This document shows, piece by piece, positions 1-4,921 of a stretch of DNA of 5,027 nt. The stretch is from Pseudomonadota bacterium (GTDB taxonomy: Bacteria > Pseudomonadota > Alphaproteobacteria > Rhizobiales > Xanthobacteraceae). The stretch is taken from the NCBI GenBank assembly GCA_023442085.1, contig JAEZMT010000472.1, positions 1-5,027 of the forward strand, in the 5' to 3' direction. How positions within the stretch are numbered: position 1 is the first letter of the stretch; the number at the start of each line of letters is the position of its first letter. Under the pieces are notes generated by a model. The model saw only the letters and a program-made list of their open reading frames with translations, was not told the origin of the DNA and searched no databases. A program made the position numbers and the translations under genes.

Positions 1-194
1 GCGAACTGGTCGAGGAACTGTCGCCATGCCCCGCGCGGCGGGGCGGTCGCGATCAGGTTCGGACCAAACGCCGCCTGCCGCCGCTGCGCCTCGGCGGACG
101 ACAGGCCGCGCTCGGCGTCGCTGCCCAGGGCGGCGAGTACGGCCTCGGCGGGGTGTCGGTAAGGCTCGGACGATGCGACGGTAACGGGCAGCAT
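1..194 (-). CDS. Cation-transporting P-type ATPase, N-terminal fragment
   Basis: Only the first 64 codons are present; the gene runs off the left edge of the window on the minus strand. Translating from the ATG at 194 gives a reading that matches the cation-ATPase N-terminal domain: a His-Pro-Ala-Glu-x-Val-Leu segment (about residues 14-20), then GLSSAEAQRR (30-39), then FGPNLI (43-48), then a Trp-Arg-Gln-Phe-Leu-Asp-Gln-Phe stretch (57-64) that leads toward the first membrane helix. In this family (calcium, magnesium or proton P-type ATPases of the inner membrane) this domain is regulatory; the phosphorylation motif and ion-site helices lie outside the window, so the transported ion cannot be assigned. 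The ribosome-binding site is weak (AGGGT close to the ATG). It lies 66 nt downstream of the glutathione S-transferase gene on the same strand and could be co-transcribed with it, although a small palindrome sits in the gap. Confidence 0.75.
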   Translation of the reverse strand, partial: MLPVTVASSEPYRHPAEAVLAALGSDAERGLSSAEAQRRQAAFGPNLIATAPPRGAWRQFLDQF

Positions 195-242
195 GACCCT
201 ACGATACCGGCGTTGCCGCGACGGGGTGCTGACGCAGAGCAA

Positions 243-256
243 AATCCCGCGGGATT
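243..256 (-). terminator. Perfect 14-bp palindrome just after the GST stop codon; possible weak terminator
   Basis: AATCCCGCGGGATT is a perfect palindrome. Read on the minus strand it begins 4 nt after the GST stop codon and is followed by two further T residues, giving a short ATTTT end. As RNA it can form a five-pair stem with a CGCG loop. The T-tract is short and the stem small, so this is at best a weak or attenuating intrinsic terminator between GST and the ATPase gene. Confidence 0.3.
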
Positions 257-260
257 CCGC

Positions 261-890
261 TCAGGTCCGGTAGCCCTCCTCCGCCAGCACCTGCCGCACC
301 ACGGGGCGGGCGCGCAGGCGCTGGTAGTGGGCCTTCACCTTCGGCGGCAGGGGGATGCCGACGCGGTCGGCCCAGAACTCGTTGTAGAACAGCGCCGCAT
401 CCGCGATGGAGAAGCGATCGCCCACGGCGAAGCCTTCTTCCGGCAGGCGGCGCTCCACGATGTCGAACCCCTGCCTCACGATCTCCCGTCCGTGGGAGGT
501 CACGTCGTCTTTCAGACGTCCTGAATCCTCTGGCGCGACATATCGCTCGGCGACGAACACGCGGGTGAAGCCCTCGCCGTGCAGATGACCGATGGCGAAA
601 TTCATCAACTCCTCCGCCTTGGCCGCCAGCGCCGGATCCTCCGGCAGGAGCTTGCCGCGCGGATAGGTACGGGCGAGCCACAAAGCGATGGACCTGAAGT
701 CGCACAAGGGTTCGCCGCCGTCCGGCACCAGGGTCGGGATGGTGCCGCGCGGGTTGATCTTGAGATAGTCGGGACGCAGATGGTCGCCGGCGGGGATGTT
801 GATGATCCACGCCTCGAACGGCAGTTCCAGCGTCTCGAGCAGGATGTGGATGCCCGTGGAGCAGGACCCGGGCGTCATGTAGAATTTCAT
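261..890 (-). CDS. Glutathione S-transferase (beta-like, Cys10)
   Basis: Soluble cytosolic enzyme of 209 aa, the usual length for a bacterial GST. The N-terminal thioredoxin-like domain (about residues 1-80) begins MKFYMTPGSCSTGIHILLE, placing a cysteine at position 10 as in beta-class GSTs, where Cys10 is the catalytic or glutathione-contacting residue. The cis-proline loop is NPRGTIPTL (Pro52). The Glu/Gln-Ser that normally binds the glutathione gamma-glutamyl group reads Arg66-Ser67 here, a small deviation. The helical C-terminal domain carries the folding N-cap motif FSIADAALF (160-168). Known roles are conjugation of electrophiles or glutathione-dependent reduction; the substrate is unknown. 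The start at 890 is chosen because it gives the family N-terminus; an in-frame ATG two codons upstream (896) is equally possible, since neither has a clear Shine-Dalgarno sequence. The open frame continues to 1001, but that extension enters a repeat element and is not credible protein. Confidence 0.88.
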   Translation of the reverse strand: MKFYMTPGSCSTGIHILLETLELPFEAWIINIPAGDHLRPDYLKINPRGTIPTLVPDGGEPLCDFRSIALWLARTYPRGKLLPEDPALAAKAEELMNFAIGHLHGEGFTRVFVAERYVAPEDSGRLKDDVTSHGREIVRQGFDIVERRLPEEGFAVGDRFSIADAALFYNEFWADRVGIPLPPKVKAHYQRLRARPVVRQVLAEEGYRT

Positions 891-972
891 GGCCATGGGG
901 GCGGCCAAGCAAGAAGCGTGACAGGACGGGGAAGCTGTTATTCTCCCGTCTGGTTGTGCCATCCCTCTCAAC

Positions 973-1087
973 GCCGTCATGCCCCGGCTTGTCCGGGGCA
1001 TCCACGGATCGGCCGGGCCGGCTCCGCGCTGTCAGGCACCCAACGTGCGGCGGGGTGGATCGCCCGGACGAGCCGGGCGATGACGGC
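973..1087. repeat. Palindromic repeat element, copy 1 (paired inverted hairpin arms)
   Basis: A non-coding element between fpr and the GST gene with inverted ends starting GCCGTCAT and ending ATGACGGC. Each end is itself a hairpin: left arm ATGCCCCGG / CCGGGGCAT (979-987 with 993-1001) around a CTTGT loop, right arm ATCGCCCGG / CCGGGCGAT (1059-1067 with 1073-1081) around ACGAG, which is CTCGT on the other strand. The interior carries GATCGGCCGGG (1008-1018), also found in copy 2 at 4613-4623. This REP/BIME-like architecture is, from memory, abundant in Rhizobiales genomes. It lies downstream of fpr on the minus strand and could act as a processing or weak termination structure, but it has no T-tract. 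Confidence 0.75.
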
Positions 1088-1135
1088 TGCGGAAGAGGCG
1101 TGCGAGCGGCAGCAGGGCCCGGCGCCCCGCCCCCC

Positions 1136-1909
1136 CTATTTCTCCACGAACGCCTTCTCGATCACATAATGCCCCGGCTCGGACATGCTGCCCTCGGCAA
1201 AGCCCCGCGCGTCGAGCAGGCCGCGGATGTCGGCGATCATGGCGGGGCTGCCGCACAGCATCACCCGGTCGTGCTCTTTATCGAGGGGCGGCAGGCCGAT
1301 GTCGGTGAAGAATTTGCCGGAGGTCATCAGGTCGGTGAGGCGGCCCTGGTTGCGGAACGGCTCGCGCGTCACGGTGGGATAATAGATCAGCCGCTCGCGC
1401 ACCTCCTCGCCGAGGAAGGGGTCTTCGGGCAGTTCCTTCGTGATGTAGTCGGAATAGGCCAGCTCCGCCACCGTGCGGCAGCCGTGGGCCAGCACCACCT
1501 TGTCGAAGCGCGCATAGGTGTCCGGGTCGCGGATGATGCTGAGGAAGGGCGCGAGCCCCGTGCCGGTTCCGAGCAGATAGAGCGTGCGGCCGGGCAGCAG
1601 ATTGTCGTGGATGAGCGTGCCCGTGGGCTTCTTCCCGACGAGGATCTGGTCGCCCACCTTCAGATGCTGGAGGCGCGAGGTGAGCGGGCCGTTCGGCACC
1701 TTGATGGAGAAGAATTCCAGCTCCTCGTCATAGTTCGGAGAGACGATGGAATAGGCGCGCACCAGCGGGCGGCCCTCCACCTCCAGCCCGATCATGGTGA
1801 ACTGGCCGTTGATGAAGCGCAGCGCCGGGCTGCGGGTGGTGCGGAAGCTGAAGAGCGTGTCGGTCCAGTGATGGACGCTGAGCACGTCCTGCGTCTCGAA
1901 ATTGCTCAT
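1136..1909 (-). CDS. fpr: Ferredoxin-NADP(+) reductase
   Basis: Cytosolic FAD enzyme of 257 aa that exchanges electrons between NADPH and ferredoxin or flavodoxin. The FAD domain (about 1-100) contains RAYS (51-54), the isoalloxazine/ribityl-binding motif of the family, and FFSIKVPNGPLTSRL (67-80), the pyrophosphate-binding segment. The NADP domain follows with GTGTGLAPF (114-122), the nucleotide loop, and CGSPAM (219-224). The C-terminus is AFVEK, a tail beyond the usual aromatic end that is characteristic of the Rhodobacter/Azotobacter-type bacterial reductases (subclass I). The length is complete and no key residue is missing. A modest GGAT lies about 6 nt before the ATG at 1909. Enzymes of this type commonly serve oxidative-stress defence and iron-sulfur or nitrogen metabolism. 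It is transcribed divergently from the CoA-transferase gene, with about 190 nt between start codons. Confidence 0.93.
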   Translation of the reverse strand: MSNFETQDVLSVHHWTDTLFSFRTTRSPALRFINGQFTMIGLEVEGRPLVRAYSIVSPNYDEELEFFSIKVPNGPLTSRLQHLKVGDQILVGKKPTGTLIHDNLLPGRTLYLLGTGTGLAPFLSIIRDPDTYARFDKVVLAHGCRTVAELAYSDYITKELPEDPFLGEEVRERLIYYPTVTREPFRNQGRLTDLMTSGKFFTDIGLPPLDKEHDRVMLCGSPAMIADIRGLLDARGFAEGSMSEPGHYVIEKAFVEK

Positions 1910-1928
1910 GGACGATCCGGTGGCTCTG

Positions 1929-1967
1929 GGCCGCGCGGCCGCCTGGAGGCGCGCGCAACGGCGCGCC
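1929..1967. other. GC-only palindrome and hairpin in the fpr leader
   Basis: Two dyads lie close together upstream of the fpr start: a perfect 12-bp palindrome GGCCGCGCGGCC (1929-1940) and a stem GGCGCGC / GCGCGCC (1948-1954 with 1961-1967) around a six-base loop. In an fpr transcript starting near or beyond 2000 both would lie in the 5' untranslated leader, 20-60 nt before the start codon. They may fold and affect expression, but in sequence this GC-rich such dyads also occur by chance. Confidence 0.3.
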
Positions 1968-1985
1968 CGCGCGGCACGGGGCGAA

Positions 1986-2014
1986 TTGACGATGGACGCA
2001 TCGAGACATATAAC
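1986..2014 (+). promoter_or_regulatory. Sigma70-type promoter of the CoA-transferase-tetR operon
   Basis: TTGACG (1986-1991) and TATAAC (2009-2014) are separated by exactly 17 bp, matching five of six bases at each box of the sigma70 consensus. This AT-rich patch stands out sharply from its GC-rich surroundings. Predicted transcription start is near 2021, giving a leader of about 78 nt before the ATG at 2099. The -10 box overlaps the adjacent operator, which implies repression by steric block of RNA polymerase. Confidence 0.7.
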
Positions 2015-2033
2015 TAACTGGTGAGTTAATCAA
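2005..2033 (-). promoter_or_regulatory. Possible divergent fpr promoter
   Basis: On the minus strand TTGATT (2033-2028) and TATGTC (2010-2005) are 17 bp apart, with the TetR-type operator filling the spacer. The -35 box matches four of six consensus bases and the -10 box only three, so this is a weak candidate. If real, fpr would have a long GC-rich leader of about 100 nt and would share the operator with the CoA-transferase operon. Confidence 0.25.
2011..2028. promoter_or_regulatory. TetR-type operator, site 1
   Basis: TAACTAACTGGTGAGTTA is a dyad: left half TAACTAAC, centre TG, right half GTGAGTTA, differing from a perfect mirror (GTTAGTTA) at one base. It starts within the -10 box and spans the predicted transcription start. 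Its size and palindromy fit a TetR-family dimer site, and a near copy lies at 4827-4844. The likely ligand-responsive repressor is the TetR protein encoded at the end of this operon, which makes this an autoregulatory site. Confidence 0.7.
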
Positions 2034-2085
2034 GACGGAGCCCCGTGCCGTGAGGCCCGGCGGCGCCGCGATGGGCAGGAACGGC

Positions 2086-2093
2086 AGGGAGGA
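2086..2093 (+). promoter_or_regulatory. Ribosome-binding site of the CoA-transferase gene
   Basis: AGGGAGGA lies 5 nt before the ATG at 2099. It decides the start in favour of 2099 over the second in-frame ATG at 2105, which would be 11 nt away. Confidence 0.75.
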
Positions 2094-2098
2094 TCGAC

Positions 2099-3703
2099 AT
2101 GGCGATGCGCGTTCTGAGCGCGGAGGAAGCCGCGCGGCTGGTGGAGAGTGGCGACACCATCCTCATCGGCGGCTCGGGCGGCGGACACGCAGTGCCGGAC
2201 ACGCTGATTGCCGCCGTGGCCGAGCGCTTCCTGAAGGAGGGCGCGCCGCGCAATCTCACCACCGTGCATCCCGTGGGCCTCGGCGACCGCAAGACCCGCG
2301 GCGTCGGCCACCTCGCCCATGACGGCCTCCTGAAGCGCGTCGTCTGCGGCACGCTGGTGGATTCCCCGCCGGTGGAGAAGATGGCGCTGGAGGATCGCGT
2401 CGAGGCCTACACCCTGCCGCAGGGCGCGCTCTCGCAGCTCACCCGCGAGATGGCCTCCGGCCGCCCCGGCCTCGTGACCCATGTGGGCCTCAATACCTTC
2501 ATCGACCCGCGCCTCGGCGGCGGCCGCCAGAGCCCTTCGGCCACCGAAGACCTGGTGGAGGTGGTGCAGCTCGCCGGGCGGGAATGGCTCTTCTACAAGC
2601 CCTTCGTGCCCAACATCGCCTTCCTGCGCGGCACCACCGCGGACGAGGACGGCAACATCTCCATGGAGCAGGAGGCCATCTTCGGCGAGATGATCTCCAT
2701 GGCGCAGGCCACCAAGCGAGCCGGCGGCACCGTCATCGTGCAAGTGAAGCGCCTCGCCCGGCGCGGCACGCTGAACCCCAAGATGGTGAAGGTCCCCGGC
2801 ATTCTGGTGGACGTGGTGGTGGTCGATCCCGCCCAGATGCAGACCTATGTCTCGGACTACAACCCCGCCTATGCGGGCGAGCTGAAGATCCCGCTTTCCG
2901 CCATCGCGCCCTTGCCGTTCGATCCGCGCAAGGTCATTGCCCGGCGCGCGGCGCTGGAGCTGTATGAAGGCGCGGTGTGCAACCTCGGCTCCGGCATCTC
3001 CACCGGCATCGCCACCGTGGCGGCGGAGGAAGGGTGCCTCGATGCCATCACCCTCACCAACGAGCAGGGCCTCATCGGCGGCGCGCCGGCGAGCGGCAAC
3101 GAGGTGGGCGCCAGTCGCAACTTCCACGCCATGATCGACCAGCCGTACCAGTTCGATTTCTACGACGGAGGCGGGCTCGACATTGCCTTCCTCTCCTTCG
3201 CGGAGGTGGATGCGGAGGGCTCGGTGAACGTCTCGCGCTTCTCGGACCGCATCATCGGCCCCGGCGGCTTCATCAACATCTCGCAGAATGCGAAGAAGGT
3301 GGTCTTCTCCGGCACCTTCACCTCCGCCGGGCTCGACATGGCCTGGCCGGACGGAAAGACGCTGATCCGCAAGGAGGGGCGCGACCGCAAGTTCGTGGAG
3401 CGCCTGCAGCAGCTCACCTACTCTGGTGCCTATGCCGCCGGCATCGGGCAGGAGGCGCTTTACGTCACCGAGCGCGCGGTATTCCGGCGCGGGGCCTCGG
3501 GCCGGCTGGAGCTGATCGAGATCGCCCCCGGCATCGACCTCGCGCGCGACGTGCTCGCGCACATGGATTTCCGCCCTGATATCGCGCCCGATCTGCGATC
3601 CATGGATCTGGCATTGTTCCATCCGCAATCGATCGGACTTGAACAGCGGCTCGCCGTGTCGCAACGTTCGCCGCGTGGGCCCGGCGCAAGACTCAGCGCT
3701 TGA
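2099..3703 (+). CDS. Acyl-CoA:acetate/3-ketoacid CoA-transferase (YdiF/propionate CoA-transferase type)
   Basis: Cytosolic family I CoA-transferase that moves CoA between an acyl-CoA and a free carboxylic acid through an enzyme glutamyl-CoA thioester. At 534 aa it matches the fused alpha-beta form such as E. coli YdiF (about 530 aa). The N-terminal half has the glycine-rich GGSGGGHAVPDTL (24-36) and the second half starts a new CoA-binding fold around NLGSGISTGIA (295-305). The probable catalytic glutamate is Glu322 in TLTNEQGLIGGAP (318-330). GGLDIAFLSFAEVDAEGSVNVS (from 358) and GPGGFINISQNAKKVVFSGTF (from 387) are typical of the family. The start at 2099 has a strong ribosome-binding site. 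The gene is first in an operon with the TetR gene 53 nt downstream and is preceded by a promoter-operator, so expression is probably inducible. The acid used is unknown: acetate, propionate, a 3-ketoacid or a pathway-specific acid are all possible. Confidence 0.9.
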   Translation: MAMRVLSAEEAARLVESGDTILIGGSGGGHAVPDTLIAAVAERFLKEGAPRNLTTVHPVGLGDRKTRGVGHLAHDGLLKRVVCGTLVDSPPVEKMALEDRVEAYTLPQGALSQLTREMASGRPGLVTHVGLNTFIDPRLGGGRQSPSATEDLVEVVQLAGREWLFYKPFVPNIAFLRGTTADEDGNISMEQEAIFGEMISMAQATKRAGGTVIVQVKRLARRGTLNPKMVKVPGILVDVVVVDPAQMQTYVSDYNPAYAGELKIPLSAIAPLPFDPRKVIARRAALELYEGAVCNLGSGISTGIATVAAEEGCLDAITLTNEQGLIGGAPASGNEVGASRNFHAMIDQPYQFDFYDGGGLDIAFLSFAEVDAEGSVNVSRFSDRIIGPGGFINISQNAKKVVFSGTFTSAGLDMAWPDGKTLIRKEGRDRKFVERLQQLTYSGAYAAGIGQEALYVTERAVFRRGASGRLELIEIAPGIDLARDVLAHMDFRPDIAPDLRSMDLALFHPQSIGLEQRLAVSQRSPRGPGARLSA

Positions 3704-3756
3704 GCGGGCGCGCGATCGTCACGTTTCCTGTCCCGTTGCCAGTTCCGGACCCTGCG

Positions 3757-4440
3757 ATGCCCGCATCCCCTCCCGCCCGCAAGGCGGCCCGTGCTTCAAC
3801 CGCCGCCCCGCAGCGCGAGGCGGCGACGCGGGATGCGGACAAGACGCGGCTGAACATTCTCGAGGCCGCCGAGGCGGAATTCGCCGCCAAGGGCCTCGCC
3901 GGGGCGCGGGTGGACGTGGTGGCCGAGGAGGCCGGCGCCAACAAGCGCATGATCTATTATTACTTCGGCAGCAAGGAAGATCTCTATCTGGCGGTTCTGG
4001 AGCGCGTCTATACCGACATGCGCGTCGCCGAGGCGGAGCTGGCGCTGGAGGCGATGGCGCCGCTTGCGGCCATCACCTGCCTCGCCGAATTCAAGTTCGA
4101 CTATCCCGCCCAGCACCCCCACCTCATCCCGCTGCTCAACAGCGAGAATTTGCTCGGCGGCGAATATCTGCGCCGCTCGCTTCGCTTGAGGGAGATGCAG
4201 ATTTCCCTCATCGCCCGGCTGGAAGCCATCCTCGCGCGCGGTGCCGCCGACGGCACGCTGCGGCCCGGCATAGACCCGCTGCATCTCTACCTCACCATCT
4301 CGGCCATCAGCTATTTCTACTTCTCCAACAATCCCACCCTCTCCACCGCCTTCGGCCGCGACCTCGCCACGGCGGACGAGCGCGCCGCCCGCCGCCGGCA
4401 TGTGGTGGATGTGGTGACGCGGTATATCGAGCGGGTGTGA
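3757..4440 (+). CDS. TetR/AcrR family transcriptional regulator
   Basis: A 227-aa DNA-binding repressor of usual TetR length. An Ala/Pro/Arg-rich tail (1-28) precedes the N-terminal helix-turn-helix domain (about 30-75): LNILEAAEAEFAAKGLAGAR, then VDVVAEEAGANKRMIYYYFGSKEDLY, in which NKRMIYYYF is the recognition helix followed by the family's Tyr-Phe-x-Ser-Lys-x-x-Leu signature. The C-terminal ligand and dimer domain contains LLNSENLLGGEYLRRS and a YFYFSNNPTLSTAFGRDL segment. The ATG at 3757 is preferred; a TTG at 3700 overlapping the CoA-transferase stop codon would add 19 residues but has no visible ribosome-binding site. It shares the CoA-transferase operon, and two palindromes of the same sequence (2011-2028, 4827-4844) lie over promoters, so it probably represses its own operon and the next gene. 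The inducer is unknown; an acyl-CoA or organic acid is a guess from context. Confidence 0.9.
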   Translation: MPASPPARKAARASTAAPQREAATRDADKTRLNILEAAEAEFAAKGLAGARVDVVAEEAGANKRMIYYYFGSKEDLYLAVLERVYTDMRVAEAELALEAMAPLAAITCLAEFKFDYPAQHPHLIPLLNSENLLGGEYLRRSLRLREMQISLIARLEAILARGAADGTLRPGIDPLHLYLTISAISYFYFSNNPTLSTAFGRDLATADERAARRRHVVDVVTRYIERV

Positions 4441-4516
4441 GGGTAGATCGGCGAGCCCAGATCGTTTGAGCAGGGGCGCGCCTGCGGTTGCGCGGCTCGG
4501 CGTCGTTGACCCCTAA

Positions 4517-4686
4517 GCCGTCATGGCCGGGCTTGTCCCGGAAGTCGGCTGTTGCCGACTTCCGCCCCTGGGAACGGAACCCGCAAAAATGCGGGTTCCG
4601 GCCATCCACGTGGATCGGCCGGGAACACCTTCCGCTCATCGTCCCCTCGGCCCGACGTGGATGCCCGGGACAAGCCCGGGCATGAC
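4517..4686. repeat. Palindromic repeat element, copy 2, with two embedded perfect hairpins
   Basis: The element is related to the one at 973-1087: the left end begins GCCGTCATG with CCGGG-CTTGT-CCCGG (4527-4541), and the right end is a hairpin ATGCCCGGG / CCCGGGCAT (4661-4669 with 4675-4683) whose loop reads CTTGT on the minus strand. Both copies share CATCCACG and GATCGGCCGGG. Inside are two extra hairpins: GGAAGTCGGC / GCCGACTTCC (4540-4549 with 4554-4563, loop TGTT) and CGGAACCCGCA / TGCGGGTTCCG (4575-4585 with 4590-4600, loop AAAA), followed by the palindrome ATCCACGTGGAT (4604-4615). It lies downstream of tetR and may stabilise or insulate the transcript end. Confidence 0.75.
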
Positions 4687-4719
4687 ACCGGTTCAGCGGA
4701 GACACACCCCGCACCCCAG

Positions 4720-4742
4720 CCCTCTCCCGCAAGGGGAGAGGG
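4720..4742. repeat. Short hairpin repeat (CCCTCTCCC / GGGAGAGGG)
   Basis: A nine-pair stem CCCTCTCCC (4720-4728) with GGGAGAGGG (4734-4742) around loop GCAAG, flanked by CCCCAG on the left and AGC on the right. This is, from memory, a dispersed repeat widespread in proteobacterial genomes and distinct from the CTTGT-loop family next to it. There is no T-tract on either side, so it is not a classical terminator. Confidence 0.6.
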
Positions 4743-4802
4743 AGCACGGCCGGCGCTTCCTGCCCGCAACCTTTCCCGCCATCCCGCCCGCCCCCATCCG
4801 CA

Positions 4803-4829
4803 TTGACAGCCCTGCCCTACCCATATTAA
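4803..4829 (+). promoter_or_regulatory. Sigma70-type promoter of the downstream gene
   Basis: A perfect TTGACA -35 box (4803-4808) precedes an AT-rich patch. The -10 is TATTAA (4824-4829) with a 15-bp spacer, or TTAACT (4826-4831) with 17 bp. The distance from the -35 box to the operator start (24 bp) is nearly the same as in the CoA-transferase promoter (25 bp). The predicted leader of about 85 nt is also similar. Confidence 0.6.
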
Positions 4830-4844
4830 CTAACCAGTTACATA
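4827..4844. promoter_or_regulatory. TetR-type operator, site 2
   Basis: TAACTAACCAGTTACATA shares the left half TAACTAAC and a GT-A---TA pattern in the right half with site 1; against a perfect mirror the right half matches six of eight bases. Its inner core TAAC-CA-GTTA is exactly palindromic. It overlaps the -10 region and predicted start of the promoter, the same placement as site 1, which argues for control by the same TetR protein. Confidence 0.65.
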
Positions 4845-4908
4845 AGCAAGAACGCCGGCCGCAACGCCAGCGTCTGAAACGCCCGAGACGCGCCCCGGAA
4901 CGCGCCGC

Positions 4909-4915
4909 AAGGAGG
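4909..4915 (+). promoter_or_regulatory. Ribosome-binding site of the right-edge gene
   Basis: AAGGAGG lies 6 nt before the ATG at 4922, an almost ideal Shine-Dalgarno sequence, and fixes that start codon. Confidence 0.8.
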
Positions 4916-4921
4916 CCCTCC

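Larger units (their letters stand above)
4441..4921. other. 481-nt intergenic region: repeats plus promoter-operator
   Basis: I find no credible gene here on either strand. From left to right it holds about 76 nt of plain sequence after the tetR stop with no convincing T-tracted terminator, a palindromic repeat element (4517-4686), a second, unrelated hairpin repeat (4720-4742), a promoter with TetR-type operator (4803-4844), and a leader of about 85 nt ending in a strong ribosome-binding site. Open frames crossing the region read through the repeats and give the nonsense translations usual for them. Confidence 0.8.

Noticed and set aside
897..972. Promoter for the GST gene
   Set aside because: On the minus strand TTGAGA and GAATAA are visible but 22 bp apart, and no TGGCAC-N5-TTGC sigma54 site is formed; not good enough to report.
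891..1001. N-terminal extension of the GST reading frame to an ATG at 1001
   Set aside because: The extra residues are encoded partly by the palindromic repeat, and the protein family begins at the MKFYMTPGSC segment.
973..1087. CRISPR-like or insertion-sequence nature of the paired repeats
   Set aside because: There are only inverted hairpin arms, with no regularly spaced direct repeats, no spacers, no transposase and no target-site duplication that I can see.
956..2017. Long plus-strand open frame of 353 codons opposite fpr
   Set aside because: It is antisense to a gene with complete family motifs, begins in a repeat element, and its His/Arg/Ala-rich translation shows no recognisable domain; typical GC-rich shadow.
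2030..3664. Minus-strand open frame of 544 codons opposite the CoA-transferase
   Set aside because: It mirrors the codon periodicity of the real gene, with a His/Gly/Ala-rich composition and no domain; the plus-strand gene has a promoter, ribosome-binding site and catalytic motif.
4540..4600. Strong hairpins as an intrinsic terminator for tetR
   Set aside because: No T-tract follows either stem on either strand, and they belong to a repeat element starting 76 nt after the stop codon; termination here is possible but not shown.
4307..4806. Several open frames on both strands across the tetR-downstream gap
   Set aside because: They translate repeat sequence (patterns such as CPGHPR, DKPGHD and SPLAGEGWGAG), a well-known artefact of such repeats in GC-rich genomes.
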